Assembly (NCBI GenBank): GCA_024276455.1
Contig: JAJRXE010000096.1
Coordinates: forward strand, 1 to 17,133
Direction: 5' to 3'
DNA: 17,133 nucleotides
Source of the DNA: Calditrichota bacterium
GTDB lineage: Bacteria; Calditrichota; Calditrichia; RBG-13-44-9
A program made the position numbers and the translations under genes. The notes under the pieces are model-generated. The model was given only the letters and a program-made list of their open reading frames with translations. It was not told the origin of the DNA and made no database searches. How positions within the stretch are numbered: position 1 is the stretch's first letter; each line of letters opens with the position of its first letter. Of the stretch, positions 1-7,691 are shown in pieces.

Positions 1-15
1 AAGGAAAAAAGAGAA

Positions 16-43
16 GGGAAGTTTCGACTTCCCTTTTTCTTTC
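16..43 (+). terminator. Intrinsic terminator upstream of engB
   Basis: A perfect 7-bp stem (16-22 with 27-33, GGGAAGT/ACTTCCC) closes a TTCG tetraloop and is followed by a T-rich tract (TTTTTCTTTCTT). The purine-rich bases before the stem can partly pair with the T tract. It probably ends a gene to the left of the window. It lies only a few bases before the engB start, so it could instead act as an attenuator in the engB leader. Confidence 0.85.
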
Positions 44-49
44 TTAATC

Positions 50-658
50 ATGTTGAAAATAAAGCAAGTTGAGTTCATTAAAAGCTGTGTGTCACTGAAG
101 GATCGTCCCGGGCCGTTGTTGCCGGAATTTGCCTTTGCCGGACGGTCCAATGTTGGAAAGTCTTCTTTAATCAATTGTCTGGTTAACCGGAAGAATATTG
201 CCAAAGTGAGTAAGCGCCCAGGGAAAACCCGTACGATTAATTATTTCCGAATTAACCAACAATTCTATCTGGTGGACTTACCAGGATACGGGTTCGCCCG
301 CGTTTCCCACCAGGAATTAAAACAATGGAAAAAAATGCTGGAAGAATTCATTCTGGAAAATAAACACCTGGTAAAATTGTACGTTTTAATCGATGCCTTG
401 GTGGGGCCTCAGAAGAATGATCTGCAGTTATTTGAGTGGCTCAGCTACTATAAGATTCCGTTCACTGTTGTCGCCACCAAATCGGATCGGATTAATCATG
501 CCGCGCGAAGCAAATTAGTTGTTAAATTAGCGGAAACGCTTAACCTGGAGAATCAGGGTTCCATTATTCTTTTTTCTTCCAAAACGCGGTTGGGCAGAGA
601 TCAGTTGTTAGCAGATATTGGTAATTTACTGAAGGGTTCTCGTTCAACTTCCAAATAA
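50..658 (+). CDS. engB: Ribosome biogenesis GTP-binding protein EngB (YihA/YsxC)
   Basis: This is a TRAFAC-class GTPase which, by family knowledge, acts in the cytoplasm in assembly of the large ribosomal subunit. At 202 aa it is the usual length. The G1 P-loop GRSNVGKS is at residues 31-38, the G2-region Thr residues at 60-62 (KTRT), G3 DLPG at 76-79, G4 TKSD at 143-146, and a G5-like SSK near 176-178. The start at ATG 50 matches the family N-terminus (a beta strand followed by LPEFAFAGRSNVGKSS), but no Shine-Dalgarno is visible; TTG at 53 is the only close alternative. The terminator ends about a dozen bases upstream, so no separate promoter fits between them. It lies 74 bases ahead of the serA-type gene on the same strand. 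Identity is near certain. Confidence 0.97.
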   Translation: MLKIKQVEFIKSCVSLKDRPGPLLPEFAFAGRSNVGKSSLINCLVNRKNIAKVSKRPGKTRTINYFRINQQFYLVDLPGYGFARVSHQELKQWKKMLEEFILENKHLVKLYVLIDALVGPQKNDLQLFEWLSYYKIPFTVVATKSDRINHAARSKLVVKLAETLNLENQGSIILFSSKTRLGRDQLLADIGNLLKGSRSTSK

Positions 659-666
659 TTAAAATC

Positions 667-695
667 TTGTTTTCAAAGGAATTTTGTCACATATT
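667..695 (+). promoter_or_regulatory. Possible sigma70-like promoter for serA
   Basis: TTGTTT at 667-672 and CATATT at 690-695 are separated by 17 bases in the gap between engB and serA. The match to consensus is partial (4 of 6 in the -10 box). The sigma preferences of this organism are unknown, so this is only a candidate. Confidence 0.25.
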
Positions 696-732
696 TTAGC
701 CGTCAAAACACAAAATCAAAGAGGGTAATGAA

Positions 733-1680
733 ATGAAGATACTCATCAGTGACAAAACCTCGCCCAAATGCGCGGAAATATTGCGCCAAGCCGGTCATGA
801 GGTGGACGAAAAATTTGGATTGTCGCCGGAAGAACTGAAAACCATCATCGGTGAATACGATGGACTGATTGTCAGAAGCGCCACCAAGGTCACTGCGAAT
901 ATCATTGAACAGGCTAAGAATCTTAAGGTAATTGGCCGGGCCGGCAGTGGAGTGGACAACATTGATGTAAAAGCGGCGGTGGAAAAAGGAATTGTGGTCA
1001 TGAATACGCCGGGCGCCAATACCAATGCGGTGGTGGAACTCACGTTAGCTTACATGTTAGCCCTCAGTCGCAATCTCTACAAGGCGTCTCATTCCTTAAA
1101 ACAGGGGAAATGGGAAAAGAAAAAGCTGGTCGGTACCGAGGTATTGGGCAAAACCCTGGGTGTAATCGGGTACGGTAAAATCGGACGGCAGGTGGCCATT
1201 AAATCCCGCTGTCTGGGCATGGAAGTGATTTGTTACGATCCGTACGTGGGGCGGGAAATCATCGACCAATTTGGAGTCCGATTGGTTGCCAGTCTGGACG
1301 ATCTGCTTCCGGTGGCCGATTACATTTCCATTCATGTACCGAAAACCCCTGAAACGACCATCTACATTACCAAAGAACACTTCCAGAAGATGAAAAAAGG
1401 GGTCATTTTTATTAACTGCGCCCGCGGCGGCATTGTGAACGAAGAGGATTTACTCTGGGCCCTGAATGAAGGCATCGTAGCTGCGGCCGGCATCGATGTG
1501 TTCGAAGTGGAACCACCGGAAAACATGGACCTGGTTACTCACGAAAATGTGATTTGCACCCCGCATTTAGGCGCCTCTACCTACGAAGCTCAGGAAAATG
1601 TGGGCGTTCAAATTGCCGAACAATTCGTGGATATGTTTGCCGGAAAAGGCATTCGAAATCAGGTGCGCCCGCGCAATTAG
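733..1680 (+). CDS. serA: D-3-phosphoglycerate dehydrogenase-type 2-hydroxyacid dehydrogenase, short form without ACT domain
   Basis: By family, this NAD-dependent enzyme would oxidise 3-phosphoglycerate to 3-phosphohydroxypyruvate, the first step of serine synthesis. The protein is 315 aa. An N-terminal substrate-binding lobe carries the RAGSGVDNID motif (69-78). The Rossmann motif GYGKIG is at 146-151, with Asp169 ending the next strand as expected for NAD preference. The catalytic Arg231 (CARGG), Glu260 and His278 (PHLGAS) are all present. The protein ends right after the catalytic core, so it lacks the C-terminal ACT/ASB domains that give serine feedback in longer PGDHs (about 400-530 aa). 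Start ATG 733 has GAGGG seven bases upstream; another ATG at 728 is less well placed. A terminator follows, so this looks like the end of its transcript. A related hydroxyacid dehydrogenase with another substrate cannot be excluded. Confidence 0.85.
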   Translation: MKILISDKTSPKCAEILRQAGHEVDEKFGLSPEELKTIIGEYDGLIVRSATKVTANIIEQAKNLKVIGRAGSGVDNIDVKAAVEKGIVVMNTPGANTNAVVELTLAYMLALSRNLYKASHSLKQGKWEKKKLVGTEVLGKTLGVIGYGKIGRQVAIKSRCLGMEVICYDPYVGREIIDQFGVRLVASLDDLLPVADYISIHVPKTPETTIYITKEHFQKMKKGVIFINCARGGIVNEEDLLWALNEGIVAAAGIDVFEVEPPENMDLVTHENVICTPHLGASTYEAQENVGVQIAEQFVDMFAGKGIRNQVRPRN

Positions 1681-1719
1681 AAGCTGGAAAGATTCTTTTA
1701 GAAGTTCTGTTTACTTTAG

Positions 1720-1748
1720 AACGGCCTCCCCAAAAGAGGCCGTTTTTT
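1720..1748 (+). terminator. Intrinsic terminator after serA
   Basis: A 9-bp perfect stem (1720-1728 AACGGCCTC with 1736-1744 GAGGCCGTT) encloses a 7-base loop. It runs into TTTTTTAATTTT about 40 bases after the serA stop. Beyond it, to the pdxS start, I see no gene and no convincing promoter box. Confidence 0.92.
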
Positions 1749-1967
1749 AATTTTAGGGATGGATTGCTTTCTGTTTCACCCTTCCACCGTTTAATTAAAA
1801 TTCCTTTGATTGTTCGAGAGAATTCGGAAGAGGAGACAAATTAAAGTAATATTTCGGAAAAAAATGGACTATATTACAAAGGTGTAAAAAAATGTATTGG
1901 CGTTAAAAGTTAAACCACTTGATTTTGGGAGGGAATGAAAATAAATTCTGGCGGTTAATATAAAGTG

Positions 1968-1973
1968 AAGGAG
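1968..1973 (+). promoter_or_regulatory. Ribosome binding site that fixes the pdxS start
   Basis: AAGGAG lies six bases before ATG 1980. The open frame also allows GTG at 1965, but that codon sits against this site with no Shine-Dalgarno of its own. ATG 1980 is therefore the better start and gives a 295-aa protein, the usual PdxS length. Confidence 0.85.
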
Positions 1974-1979
1974 TACGAA

Positions 1980-2867
1980 ATGTTGTTGGAGGATAAAAAC
2001 TTTAAGTTGAAGGTGGGGCTGGCGGAGATGCTAAAAGGCGGCGTCATCATGGACGTGACCAATGCTGAACAGGCGAAGATTGCCGAGGATGCGGGAGCGG
2101 TGGCGGTGATGGCGCTGGAGCGCATTCCGGCGGACATTCGCGCCCAGGGGGGAGTCGCCCGTATGAGCGATCCTAAACTGATTAAGGAGATTCAGGAGGC
2201 GGTCTCCATCCCGGTGATGGCGAAATGCCGGATCGGTCATTTTGCAGAGGCGCAAATTCTGGAATCCATTGGTGTGGACTTCATTGACGAAAGCGAAGTG
2301 CTGACTCCGGCTGATGAGGAGTATCACATTGATAAACATGCCTTTAAGGTACCATTTGTGTGCGGATGCCGCGATATTGGAGAAGCCTTGCGCCGCATTG
2401 CCGAGGGAGCAGCTCTCTTGCGAACAAAAGGAGAAGCAGGTACGGGAAATATCGTTGAAGCGGTTCGACACATGCGAGCGATTCAACGAGCTATTAAACA
2501 TATCACCACCCTGGGAAATGAAGAACTGGTCACCTACGCGAAAAGCATTGGCGCTCCGGTGGAACTGGTTAAATTTGTAAAAGAGAACGGTCGGTTGCCG
2601 GTACCCAACTTTGCCGCCGGTGGTGTGGCCACCCCGGCAGATGCTTCGTTAATGATGCAACTGGGAGCGGAATCTATTTTTGTCGGTAGCGGCATCTTTA
2701 AGTCCGAGGATCCAGCCTCCCGCGCCAAAGCTATCGTCATGGCAACAACCCATTACATGGATTTCGATATTGTCGCTAAAGCCTCGGAAGGTCTGAAAGA
2801 AGCCATGCGCGGCATGGACATCAAAGAGATTCCGGAAGATCAATTGTTACAAACACGCGGTTGGTAA
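1980..2867 (+). CDS. pdxS: Pyridoxal 5'-phosphate synthase, synthase subunit PdxS
   Basis: PdxS is the (beta/alpha)8-barrel lyase that builds PLP from ribose 5-phosphate, glyceraldehyde 3-phosphate and ammonia (DXP-independent pathway). The family forms dodecamers decorated by PdxT. Counted from ATG 1980 (295 aa), the landmarks are KGGVIMD (19-25) with Asp25, Lys82 in MAKCRIGH and Lys150 in RTKGE. These correspond to Asp24, Lys81 and Lys149 of the Bacillus enzyme. Also visible are the phosphate-binding GTGN segment, NFAAGGVATPADA, FVGSGIFKS, and the C-terminal RGW typical of the family. The start is set by AAGGAG six bases upstream. pdxT follows after three bases, so the two subunits are co-transcribed. 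No riboswitch or PdxR-like regulator gene is visible nearby. Confidence 0.98.
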   Translation: MLLEDKNFKLKVGLAEMLKGGVIMDVTNAEQAKIAEDAGAVAVMALERIPADIRAQGGVARMSDPKLIKEIQEAVSIPVMAKCRIGHFAEAQILESIGVDFIDESEVLTPADEEYHIDKHAFKVPFVCGCRDIGEALRRIAEGAALLRTKGEAGTGNIVEAVRHMRAIQRAIKHITTLGNEELVTYAKSIGAPVELVKFVKENGRLPVPNFAAGGVATPADASLMMQLGAESIFVGSGIFKSEDPASRAKAIVMATTHYMDFDIVAKASEGLKEAMRGMDIKEIPEDQLLQTRGW

Positions 2868-2870
2868 GCA

Positions 2871-3446
2871 ATGAAAATTGGCATTCTGGCGATCCAGGGC
2901 GATTTTGAACTCCACGCTCAAATGTTGAAAAAAATTGGGGTAGCATGGCAATTAGTGCGGCTACCGCAGGATTTGTCTGCTTGTGACGGGCTGATTATTC
3001 CCGGCGGGGAATCGACCACTTTTATTAAGCTGTTGAAAAAAAGCGGATTGTACCAGGAATTGAAAACGTTCGGGCAGGAAAAAACCATTATGGGAACCTG
3101 TGCCGGATTGATTATTCTGTCCAAACGGATTAAAAATTATCCCCTGGAAACGCTCGCTCTGATTGACCTCGAAGTGGAACGTAACGCCTATGGGCGCCAA
3201 ATCGATTCATTTATTGACGACATTGAGATCAACCTCAACGGTACCGTCAAAACCTTTGAGGCGGTTTTCATCCGGGCTCCCAAAATTGTCCGGATTGGCA
3301 GGGGAGTGGTACCGTTAGGAAAGCATAAATCTGATATTGTTCTGGCAGAAAACCCCCATATTCTGGTGGCTACCTTTCACCCCGAGTTAACGGAAGACAC
3401 ACGAATTCACGATTATTTCCTGAAAAAGGTAGCAGCGAATTTGTAG
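2871..3446 (+). CDS. pdxT: Pyridoxal 5'-phosphate synthase, glutaminase subunit PdxT
   Basis: PdxT is a class I glutamine amidotransferase that hydrolyses glutamine and channels ammonia to PdxS. At 191 aa it has the usual length. The oxyanion-hole motif PGGEST is at 44-49. The nucleophile Cys77 lies in GTCAGL, and His170 and Glu172 in TFHPELTED complete the triad. The RAP motif near 135-137 (FIRAP) is also typical. The gene begins three bases after the pdxS stop with only a weak purine-rich stretch before the ATG, so translation is probably coupled to pdxS. Identity is near certain from sequence and context. Confidence 0.98.
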   Translation: MKIGILAIQGDFELHAQMLKKIGVAWQLVRLPQDLSACDGLIIPGGESTTFIKLLKKSGLYQELKTFGQEKTIMGTCAGLIILSKRIKNYPLETLALIDLEVERNAYGRQIDSFIDDIEINLNGTVKTFEAVFIRAPKIVRIGRGVVPLGKHKSDIVLAENPHILVATFHPELTEDTRIHDYFLKKVAANL

Positions 3447-3452
3447 GTTTAT

Positions 3453-3492
3453 TGGAATTGCCATATTCACATATCCGGATATGGTAATTCCA
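3453..3492 (+). repeat. Inverted repeat / stem-loop after pdxT with nested palindrome
   Basis: Positions 3453-3466 and 3479-3492 form a 14-bp stem with a single G-T wobble around a 12-base loop. Within it, 3470-3483 (CATATCCGGATATG) is a perfect palindrome that competes with the larger stem. It starts seven bases after the pdxT stop and no T tract follows, so it is not a classical terminator. It may protect the mRNA 3' end, bind a protein, or end transcription in a factor-dependent way. Confidence 0.7.
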
Positions 3493-3537
3493 CACCTTTC
3501 TTCCTCTGTGTTCATTCCCCCAAAAAATCGAAAAAAA

Positions 3538-3565
3538 CCGCTTGCATTAAAAGCGGGCACTTTTT
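3538..3565 (+). terminator. Possible weak terminator after pdxST
   Basis: CCGCTT (3538-3543) pairs with AAGCGG (3551-3556) around a 7-base loop. A four-base spacer separates it from TTTTT at 3561-3565, and an A7 run precedes the stem. The spacer weakens the case. The same bases hold a poor promoter-like pair (TTGCAT 3542, TAATAT 3565) that could serve nrnA. The rest of 3447-3665 shows no gene. Confidence 0.4.
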
Positions 3566-3665
3566 AATATTGGTGCTATTTTAAATCCAATAATGCCGAA
3601 GAACTTAGATAAAAATTTTTCATTCAGGATCCACAATAAAATCACAAAAAGAGGTTGCGACATAA

Positions 3666-4649
3666 ATGGTTCGTTTGCTTGATGAAATCATTCAATTTTT
3701 ACAAAACCGTAACAATTTTCTAATTACCTGCCATATGAATGCAGACGGCGATGCGTATGCTTCCGTTTTGGCGATTGCCTATCTGTTAGATAAATGGCAG
3801 AAAAAATACCGAATTATTCTTCCTGATGACCAGATCGAAACAAAATACAATTTCCTCTGGGGATTCGAAAAAATCGAAACGTTTAAAAGCGCCGGGGAAG
3901 AGCAATTCGACGCCGCGGTCGTGCTGGATGTTCCCAGTTTAAAACGCATTGGCGATCCGGCCAAACTGTTGCCGGGACGAGATTTCTGTGTTAAAATCGA
4001 TCATCATCCGGTAGAAGACGATTTTGCCGCCTATTCACTGGTAAGCAATCAGGCCAGTTCCACCAGCCAATTGGTTTATGAAGTGGTGGAGCGTTCGGAA
4101 ATTGCCCTGGATGATGCGCTGGCGAACATTCTTTTTACCGGAATTCTTTACGACACCGGGCGCTTTTCTTTTTCCAACACCAGCCGGAGAGACTTTGAAA
4201 TTGCCGCCAATTTACTAAAATACAATGTGAAACCGCATGAGATCGCCAATCGAATATTTTTTAACAATTCCTTCCAATCCATGAAAACGATTGGTTACGG
4301 ATTGGCCCACATGCAATCCTATCTGGACGAAAAAGTGGCGGTTATTTTTTTGCCCCTGGATGTCATGAAGGCCAATAATCATTCCGAGATTGAGGAGCTG
4401 GCCAATTACAGTGTGGCCATGAGGAATGTGGAAGTAGGACTTTTTATCCGGGAAGTGAAACCAAATTATTTTAAGGTCAGTTTTCGTTCCAAGGGTAGGG
4501 TGGACGTTAATAAGATTGCCAAAGTGTTTGGCGGAGGCGGGCACCGGCATGCCGCCGGGAGCCGAATTACCGGTAATTACCGTGAATTGATCGAACGTGT
4601 TGTTCGGGAAATTGCCAGGCAAATAGCCGAATTGGACAAATTGCAGTGA
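3666..4649 (+). CDS. nrnA: DHH-family phosphoesterase, NrnA-like (oligoribonuclease / pAp phosphatase)
   Basis: Proteins of this family degrade very short RNA oligonucleotides (nanoRNA, pGpG) and dephosphorylate 3'-phosphoadenosine 5'-phosphate using manganese. The 327-aa length is typical. The first metal motif is CHMNADGDA (22-30: His23, Asp27, Asp29), followed by Asp88 in VLDVP, the DHH motif at 112-114, and Asp163 in LYDTGRFSFS. The C-terminal DHHA1 domain carries GGGGHRHAAG at 289-298, the RNA/substrate-binding loop. Asn-Ala replaces the commoner Asn-Pro in the first motif. ATG 3666 has AGAGG about 11 bases upstream, slightly far. The stop overlaps the GTG start of the Nudix gene (GTGA), so the two are translationally coupled. 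Cyclic-dinucleotide phosphodiesterases of the same superfamily are an alternative. Confidence 0.88.
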   Translation: MVRLLDEIIQFLQNRNNFLITCHMNADGDAYASVLAIAYLLDKWQKKYRIILPDDQIETKYNFLWGFEKIETFKSAGEEQFDAAVVLDVPSLKRIGDPAKLLPGRDFCVKIDHHPVEDDFAAYSLVSNQASSTSQLVYEVVERSEIALDDALANILFTGILYDTGRFSFSNTSRRDFEIAANLLKYNVKPHEIANRIFFNNSFQSMKTIGYGLAHMQSYLDEKVAVIFLPLDVMKANNHSEIEELANYSVAMRNVEVGLFIREVKPNYFKVSFRSKGRVDVNKIAKVFGGGGHRHAAGSRITGNYRELIERVVREIARQIAELDKLQ

Positions 4650-5080
4650 AATCAACAAACACCAGATCTGAGCCGATTATTCCGGTTTTAGCGGCCATTA
4701 TTTTCAATGCCGACCAACAGGTGTTGTTAGCCCAGCGCAAAACCGGACTTTCTCAGGCGTTGAAATGGGAATTCCCCGGTGGAAAGCTCAAATCCCACGA
4801 GAAACCGGAAGAGTGCCTCCAACGGGAGATTAAGGAAGAACTGGGAATGGATATCCGGGTGGAAACCATATTCCATGCCGTAAATCACGCTTATCCGGAA
4901 AAACATATTCTGCTGCTGGCTTACCAGGCCACCCTGATAAGAGAAGGCAATTTACGAACCGACCATCAGAAAATCTGCTGGTGCCCGGTTCCCGAAATAT
5001 TGCAATTTGACCTCTCGGAAGCCGATATTCCCATTGCGCAAAAACTGGTTGAGGAATACTTTGCAGAAAAAGCGAAATGA
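4646..5080 (+). CDS. Nudix hydrolase, MutT-type (putative 8-oxo-dGTP diphosphatase)
   Basis: This 144-aa protein has a perfect Nudix box at residues 46-68: Gly46, Glu52, Arg60-Glu61, Glu64-Glu65 and Gly67. Just before it lies WEFPGGK (41-47), the sequence typical of MutT-type 8-oxo-dGTP diphosphatases, and a C-terminal WCPVPEI segment matches the usual MutT tail. MutT enzymes hydrolyse oxidised dGTP to the monophosphate and so prevent A-to-C transversions. The substrate is inferred, since Nudix specificity is hard to read from sequence. The GTG start at 4646 overlaps the nrnA stop by four bases. The B3/B4-domain gene begins ten bases after its stop, suggesting a three-gene operon that clears up damaged or short nucleotides. 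Confidence 0.88.
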   Translation: MKSTNTRSEPIIPVLAAIIFNADQQVLLAQRKTGLSQALKWEFPGGKLKSHEKPEECLQREIKEELGMDIRVETIFHAVNHAYPEKHILLLAYQATLIREGNLRTDHQKICWCPVPEILQFDLSEADIPIAQKLVEEYFAEKAK

Positions 5081-5090
5081 GACAAGCAAA

Positions 5091-5750
5091 ATGAAAATCA
5101 AAATTCATCCTGAGCTTTCAGACAAAATCGTTCTGGGCTACCTGTTGTTTGATCGCTTGGAGAACCAGGCAGACAATCCGAGACTCTGGGAAGAAATTGA
5201 ACAGGTTAGTGAATCGTACCGGAACCGCTTTCATTCTCCTTCGGAAGCGTTGGAGTTATTAAAACCGGCGCGCCGCTTGTACCACACCTTTGGAATGGAA
5301 CCGACTCGCTACCGTCCCTCCTCGGAAGCATTGCTGCGGCGGGTGTTGAAGAATAAACCTCTGTATCGAGTAAACTCGATTGTTGACACCGCAAATTATT
5401 GCTCGTTAGCTTTTTTGCTTCCCATTGGCTTATACGATGTGGACAAGCTTCAGGGCGATATTGAAGCTCGCATCGGTAAAGAAGGCGAACAATACGACGG
5501 CATTCGGAAAGATGTTATTCATGTGAGCGGGAAATTAATTCTGGCGGATCGCCAGGGAGCCTTTGGGAATCCCACTTCCGACAGCCTCCGCACTTGCATT
5601 GAATTAACTACCCGGCGTGTTCTAATGGTTCTGTTTGCCCCGGCCGGCTACCAGCGGGAGAAAATGCAGGAACGTCTCGATTTCGCAGCCGAGAAAATGC
5701 TGCGGTTTCATCCCACCGGCCAGCTTGTGGAAAAGAACATGTTACCTTAG
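5091..5750 (+). CDS. Stand-alone B3/B4 tRNA-binding/editing domain protein
   Basis: The protein is 219 aa from ATG 5091. The frame is open further upstream, but into the Nudix gene, with no better start. It resembles free-standing versions of the B3/B4 domain of phenylalanyl-tRNA synthetase beta, the part that hydrolyses mischarged Tyr-tRNA(Phe). Recognisable stretches are FGMEPTRYRPSSEALLRR (about 68-85), VNSIVDTANYCSL (about 94-106), the LPIGLYDVD strand, and AFGNPTSDS followed by a Leu/Val-rich final strand (about 158-185). There is no synthetase catalytic core. Free-standing B3/B4 proteins are common and mostly uncharacterised; editing of mischarged tRNA or another aminoacyl adduct is the natural guess. 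It ends 14 bases from the convergent exporter gene with no terminator between them. Family confidence is high, function unknown. Confidence 0.82.
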   Translation: MKIKIHPELSDKIVLGYLLFDRLENQADNPRLWEEIEQVSESYRNRFHSPSEALELLKPARRLYHTFGMEPTRYRPSSEALLRRVLKNKPLYRVNSIVDTANYCSLAFLLPIGLYDVDKLQGDIEARIGKEGEQYDGIRKDVIHVSGKLILADRQGAFGNPTSDSLRTCIELTTRRVLMVLFAPAGYQREKMQERLDFAAEKMLRFHPTGQLVEKNMLP

Positions 5751-5764
5751 CATCCGGCAGAGCG

Positions 5765-7588
5765 TCACACCTTGAATTGCTTCTTGTACAACTGGGCGTA
5801 AAGACCGCCCTTTTTTACCAATTTTTGATGAGTGCCTTTTTCTACCAGGCGTCCTTCGTGAATAACCAGGATTTCGTCCGCGTTCAGAATGGTGGAAAGG
5901 CGATGGGCAATCACGAAGGAAGTGCGGTCCTTCATCAATTTGTCGAGTGCTTCCTGGACCAGTATTTCGCTCTCCGTATCCAGAGCTGAGGTTGCCTCGT
6001 CTAATAATAAAATTTTGGGATTCCGCAGTACCGCCCGGGCAATGGCAATGCGTTGACGCTGTCCGCCGGAAAGTTGTACTCCTTTTTCTCCGACTTCGGT
6101 GTGGTAACCAAACTCCATTTTTTCGATGAACTCGTGCGCATTGGCAATTTTGGCGGCCTCCATCACTTCTTCATCGGTGGCGTCCAGGCGGCCGTAGCGA
6201 ATGTTCTCCATGATGGTAGCGGAGAACAGAACCGTTTCCTGCGGCACCATGGCAATCATGCTGCGGAGATCGTGCAACGAAATTTCCCGGTAATCGATAC
6301 CGTCAATAAGAATTTTACCTTTTTCAACCGGGTAAAAGCGCGCAATGAGATTTACGATGGTAGTTTTCCCACCGCCGCTGGGTCCCACCAGCGCCACCGT
6401 TTTCCCGGCCTTAACGTGGAAGGTGATGTCCTTCAAAACCTCCTTTTGCCCGTCATAGGAGAAATACACATGCTGGAACTCCACTTCTCCCCGAATATCG
6501 CTCAACGACACGTGGCGATTCACCCGATTCTCGGTTTCGTATTCAGTGGGTTCGTCCAGCAACTCGTAAATCCGATTGGCGGACGCCATGGCTTTCTGGA
6601 AAATAACATTGGAATCGCCCAGACTTTTGATCGGTTTGTAGGCCATCACCACCAGCCCAACGAAGGTAATAAACTGACCGATGGTTAATTCGCCCACGCT
6701 GATTTGGTAGGAACAAAAGAGCACAATTAATGCCATGCCTACCGTACTAAATACCTCATTAAACGGCTTTAACAACGCCACCAGACGCACAATCTTGAGA
6801 GAATAATCGTAATTTTTGCGCGACTTGTCCGCAAACGTGTTCCGTTCGTATTCCTCCCGGGTGAACGCCTTGACAATTTTCATGGAATACACTTTTTCTT
6901 GCAAAAAGGCGGTAATATCGGCAATGTTTACCGAGATATCGTGACTGACTTTGCGAATCCGATCGCCAAAGAATTTAATAATCAATCCGGCAATCGGAAA
7001 AACCATGAGGGCCATAAGGGAAAGCTTCCAGTTGGTTAAAAACATGGCCGTGACATACACCACGGTGTAGATAAGATTCTGGGTGAATTGCACCATCGAG
7101 GTCATGGAATTTTCCAGCTGCATTACGTCGTTGGTAATGCGGGCGACAATATTTCCCGAGCGTTCCCGGTCGAAAAAACGCATCGGGAGCAACACGATGT
7201 GATCGAAAATGTCCTGGCGAATCCGCATCAGGAATTTCTGAGAGGTGGAATTCATCAGATATTCCCGCATGTACACAAAGATTACTTTGAAAATTACCAG
7301 GAAGATGATAAACACCCCGAACAGAATAATGAAATCAATCATATCCTGCCGCCCTTTGATGTCGATGGTCAGGAGATGAAATCCGCCTTTTTCGATGACA
7401 TGATGCAGGACAACCTCTTTCCCGGTGGCCAGTAAAGCCTGTATTTTGGTCAACGTATCGAAAAAGACGCCCAGCGAGACGGCTAAAATTGTGTCGCTAA
7501 ATCCCATCAGGGCCGTGGCAACCAATCCGCTTAAAATGCGAAATTTGTAAGGTACAAAATAGTTGATGAATCGTCTAATATTTCCCAC
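5765..7588 (-). CDS. ABC transporter half-molecule, MsbA-like exporter (permease + ATPase)
   Basis: A 607-aa type IV ABC exporter half-transporter, expected to work as a homodimer in the inner membrane. Hydrophobic segments lie near 17-42, 84-108, 170-185, 188-206, 283-296 and 303-318, with an unusually long first external loop (about 45-82). The ATPase domain has Walker A GPSGGGKTT (402-410), Q-loop Gln450, signature LSGGQRQR (506-513), Walker B ILLLDE with Glu531, D-loop SALD and His562 of the switch loop, so it looks fully active. MsbA-type proteins flip lipid A core or other lipids; drug or peptide export cannot be excluded from sequence. Translation starts at GTG 7586-7588 without a clear Shine-Dalgarno. 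It lies 103 bases downstream of the GAF/GGDEF-like gene on the same strand and could be co-transcribed with it. Confidence 0.92.
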   Translation of the reverse strand: MGNIRRFINYFVPYKFRILSGLVATALMGFSDTILAVSLGVFFDTLTKIQALLATGKEVVLHHVIEKGGFHLLTIDIKGRQDMIDFIILFGVFIIFLVIFKVIFVYMREYLMNSTSQKFLMRIRQDIFDHIVLLPMRFFDRERSGNIVARITNDVMQLENSMTSMVQFTQNLIYTVVYVTAMFLTNWKLSLMALMVFPIAGLIIKFFGDRIRKVSHDISVNIADITAFLQEKVYSMKIVKAFTREEYERNTFADKSRKNYDYSLKIVRLVALLKPFNEVFSTVGMALIVLFCSYQISVGELTIGQFITFVGLVVMAYKPIKSLGDSNVIFQKAMASANRIYELLDEPTEYETENRVNRHVSLSDIRGEVEFQHVYFSYDGQKEVLKDITFHVKAGKTVALVGPSGGGKTTIVNLIARFYPVEKGKILIDGIDYREISLHDLRSMIAMVPQETVLFSATIMENIRYGRLDATDEEVMEAAKIANAHEFIEKMEFGYHTEVGEKGVQLSGGQRQRIAIARAVLRNPKILLLDEATSALDTESEILVQEALDKLMKDRTSFVIAHRLSTILNADEILVIHEGRLVEKGTHQKLVKKGGLYAQLYKKQFKV

Positions 7589-7691
7589 AGCAGTTTACTC
7601 GCGTTTTTCGTTCGTATCCGTTAAACGGCTGAATTTAACTATTCACCCGTGCGATTCAAAACCGGAAAAAAACCTTTGTCTTATTTGACGG

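Noticed and set aside
1935..1958. Seven-codon ORF after GGGAGGG upstream of pdxS
   Set aside because: The GGGAGGG is only one to two bases from the ATG, too close for normal initiation, and the peptide (MKINSGG) shows nothing of interest.
1965..1979. GTG 1965 as the pdxS start
   Set aside because: It has no Shine-Dalgarno of its own, while ATG 1980 has AAGGAG at six bases and gives the family-standard N-terminus.
5751..5764. Terminator between the convergent B3/B4 and exporter genes
   Set aside because: The gap has 14 bases and no hairpin or T run on either strand.
6053..6688. 211-codon plus-strand ORF inside the exporter gene
   Set aside because: It lies antisense to the ATPase domain with all ABC motifs on the other strand, and it has no recognisable protein features.
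7619..7629. CCGTTAAACGG palindrome between the GAF gene and the exporter gene
   Set aside because: The stem is only five bases with no loop or T tract, too small to call an operator or terminator.
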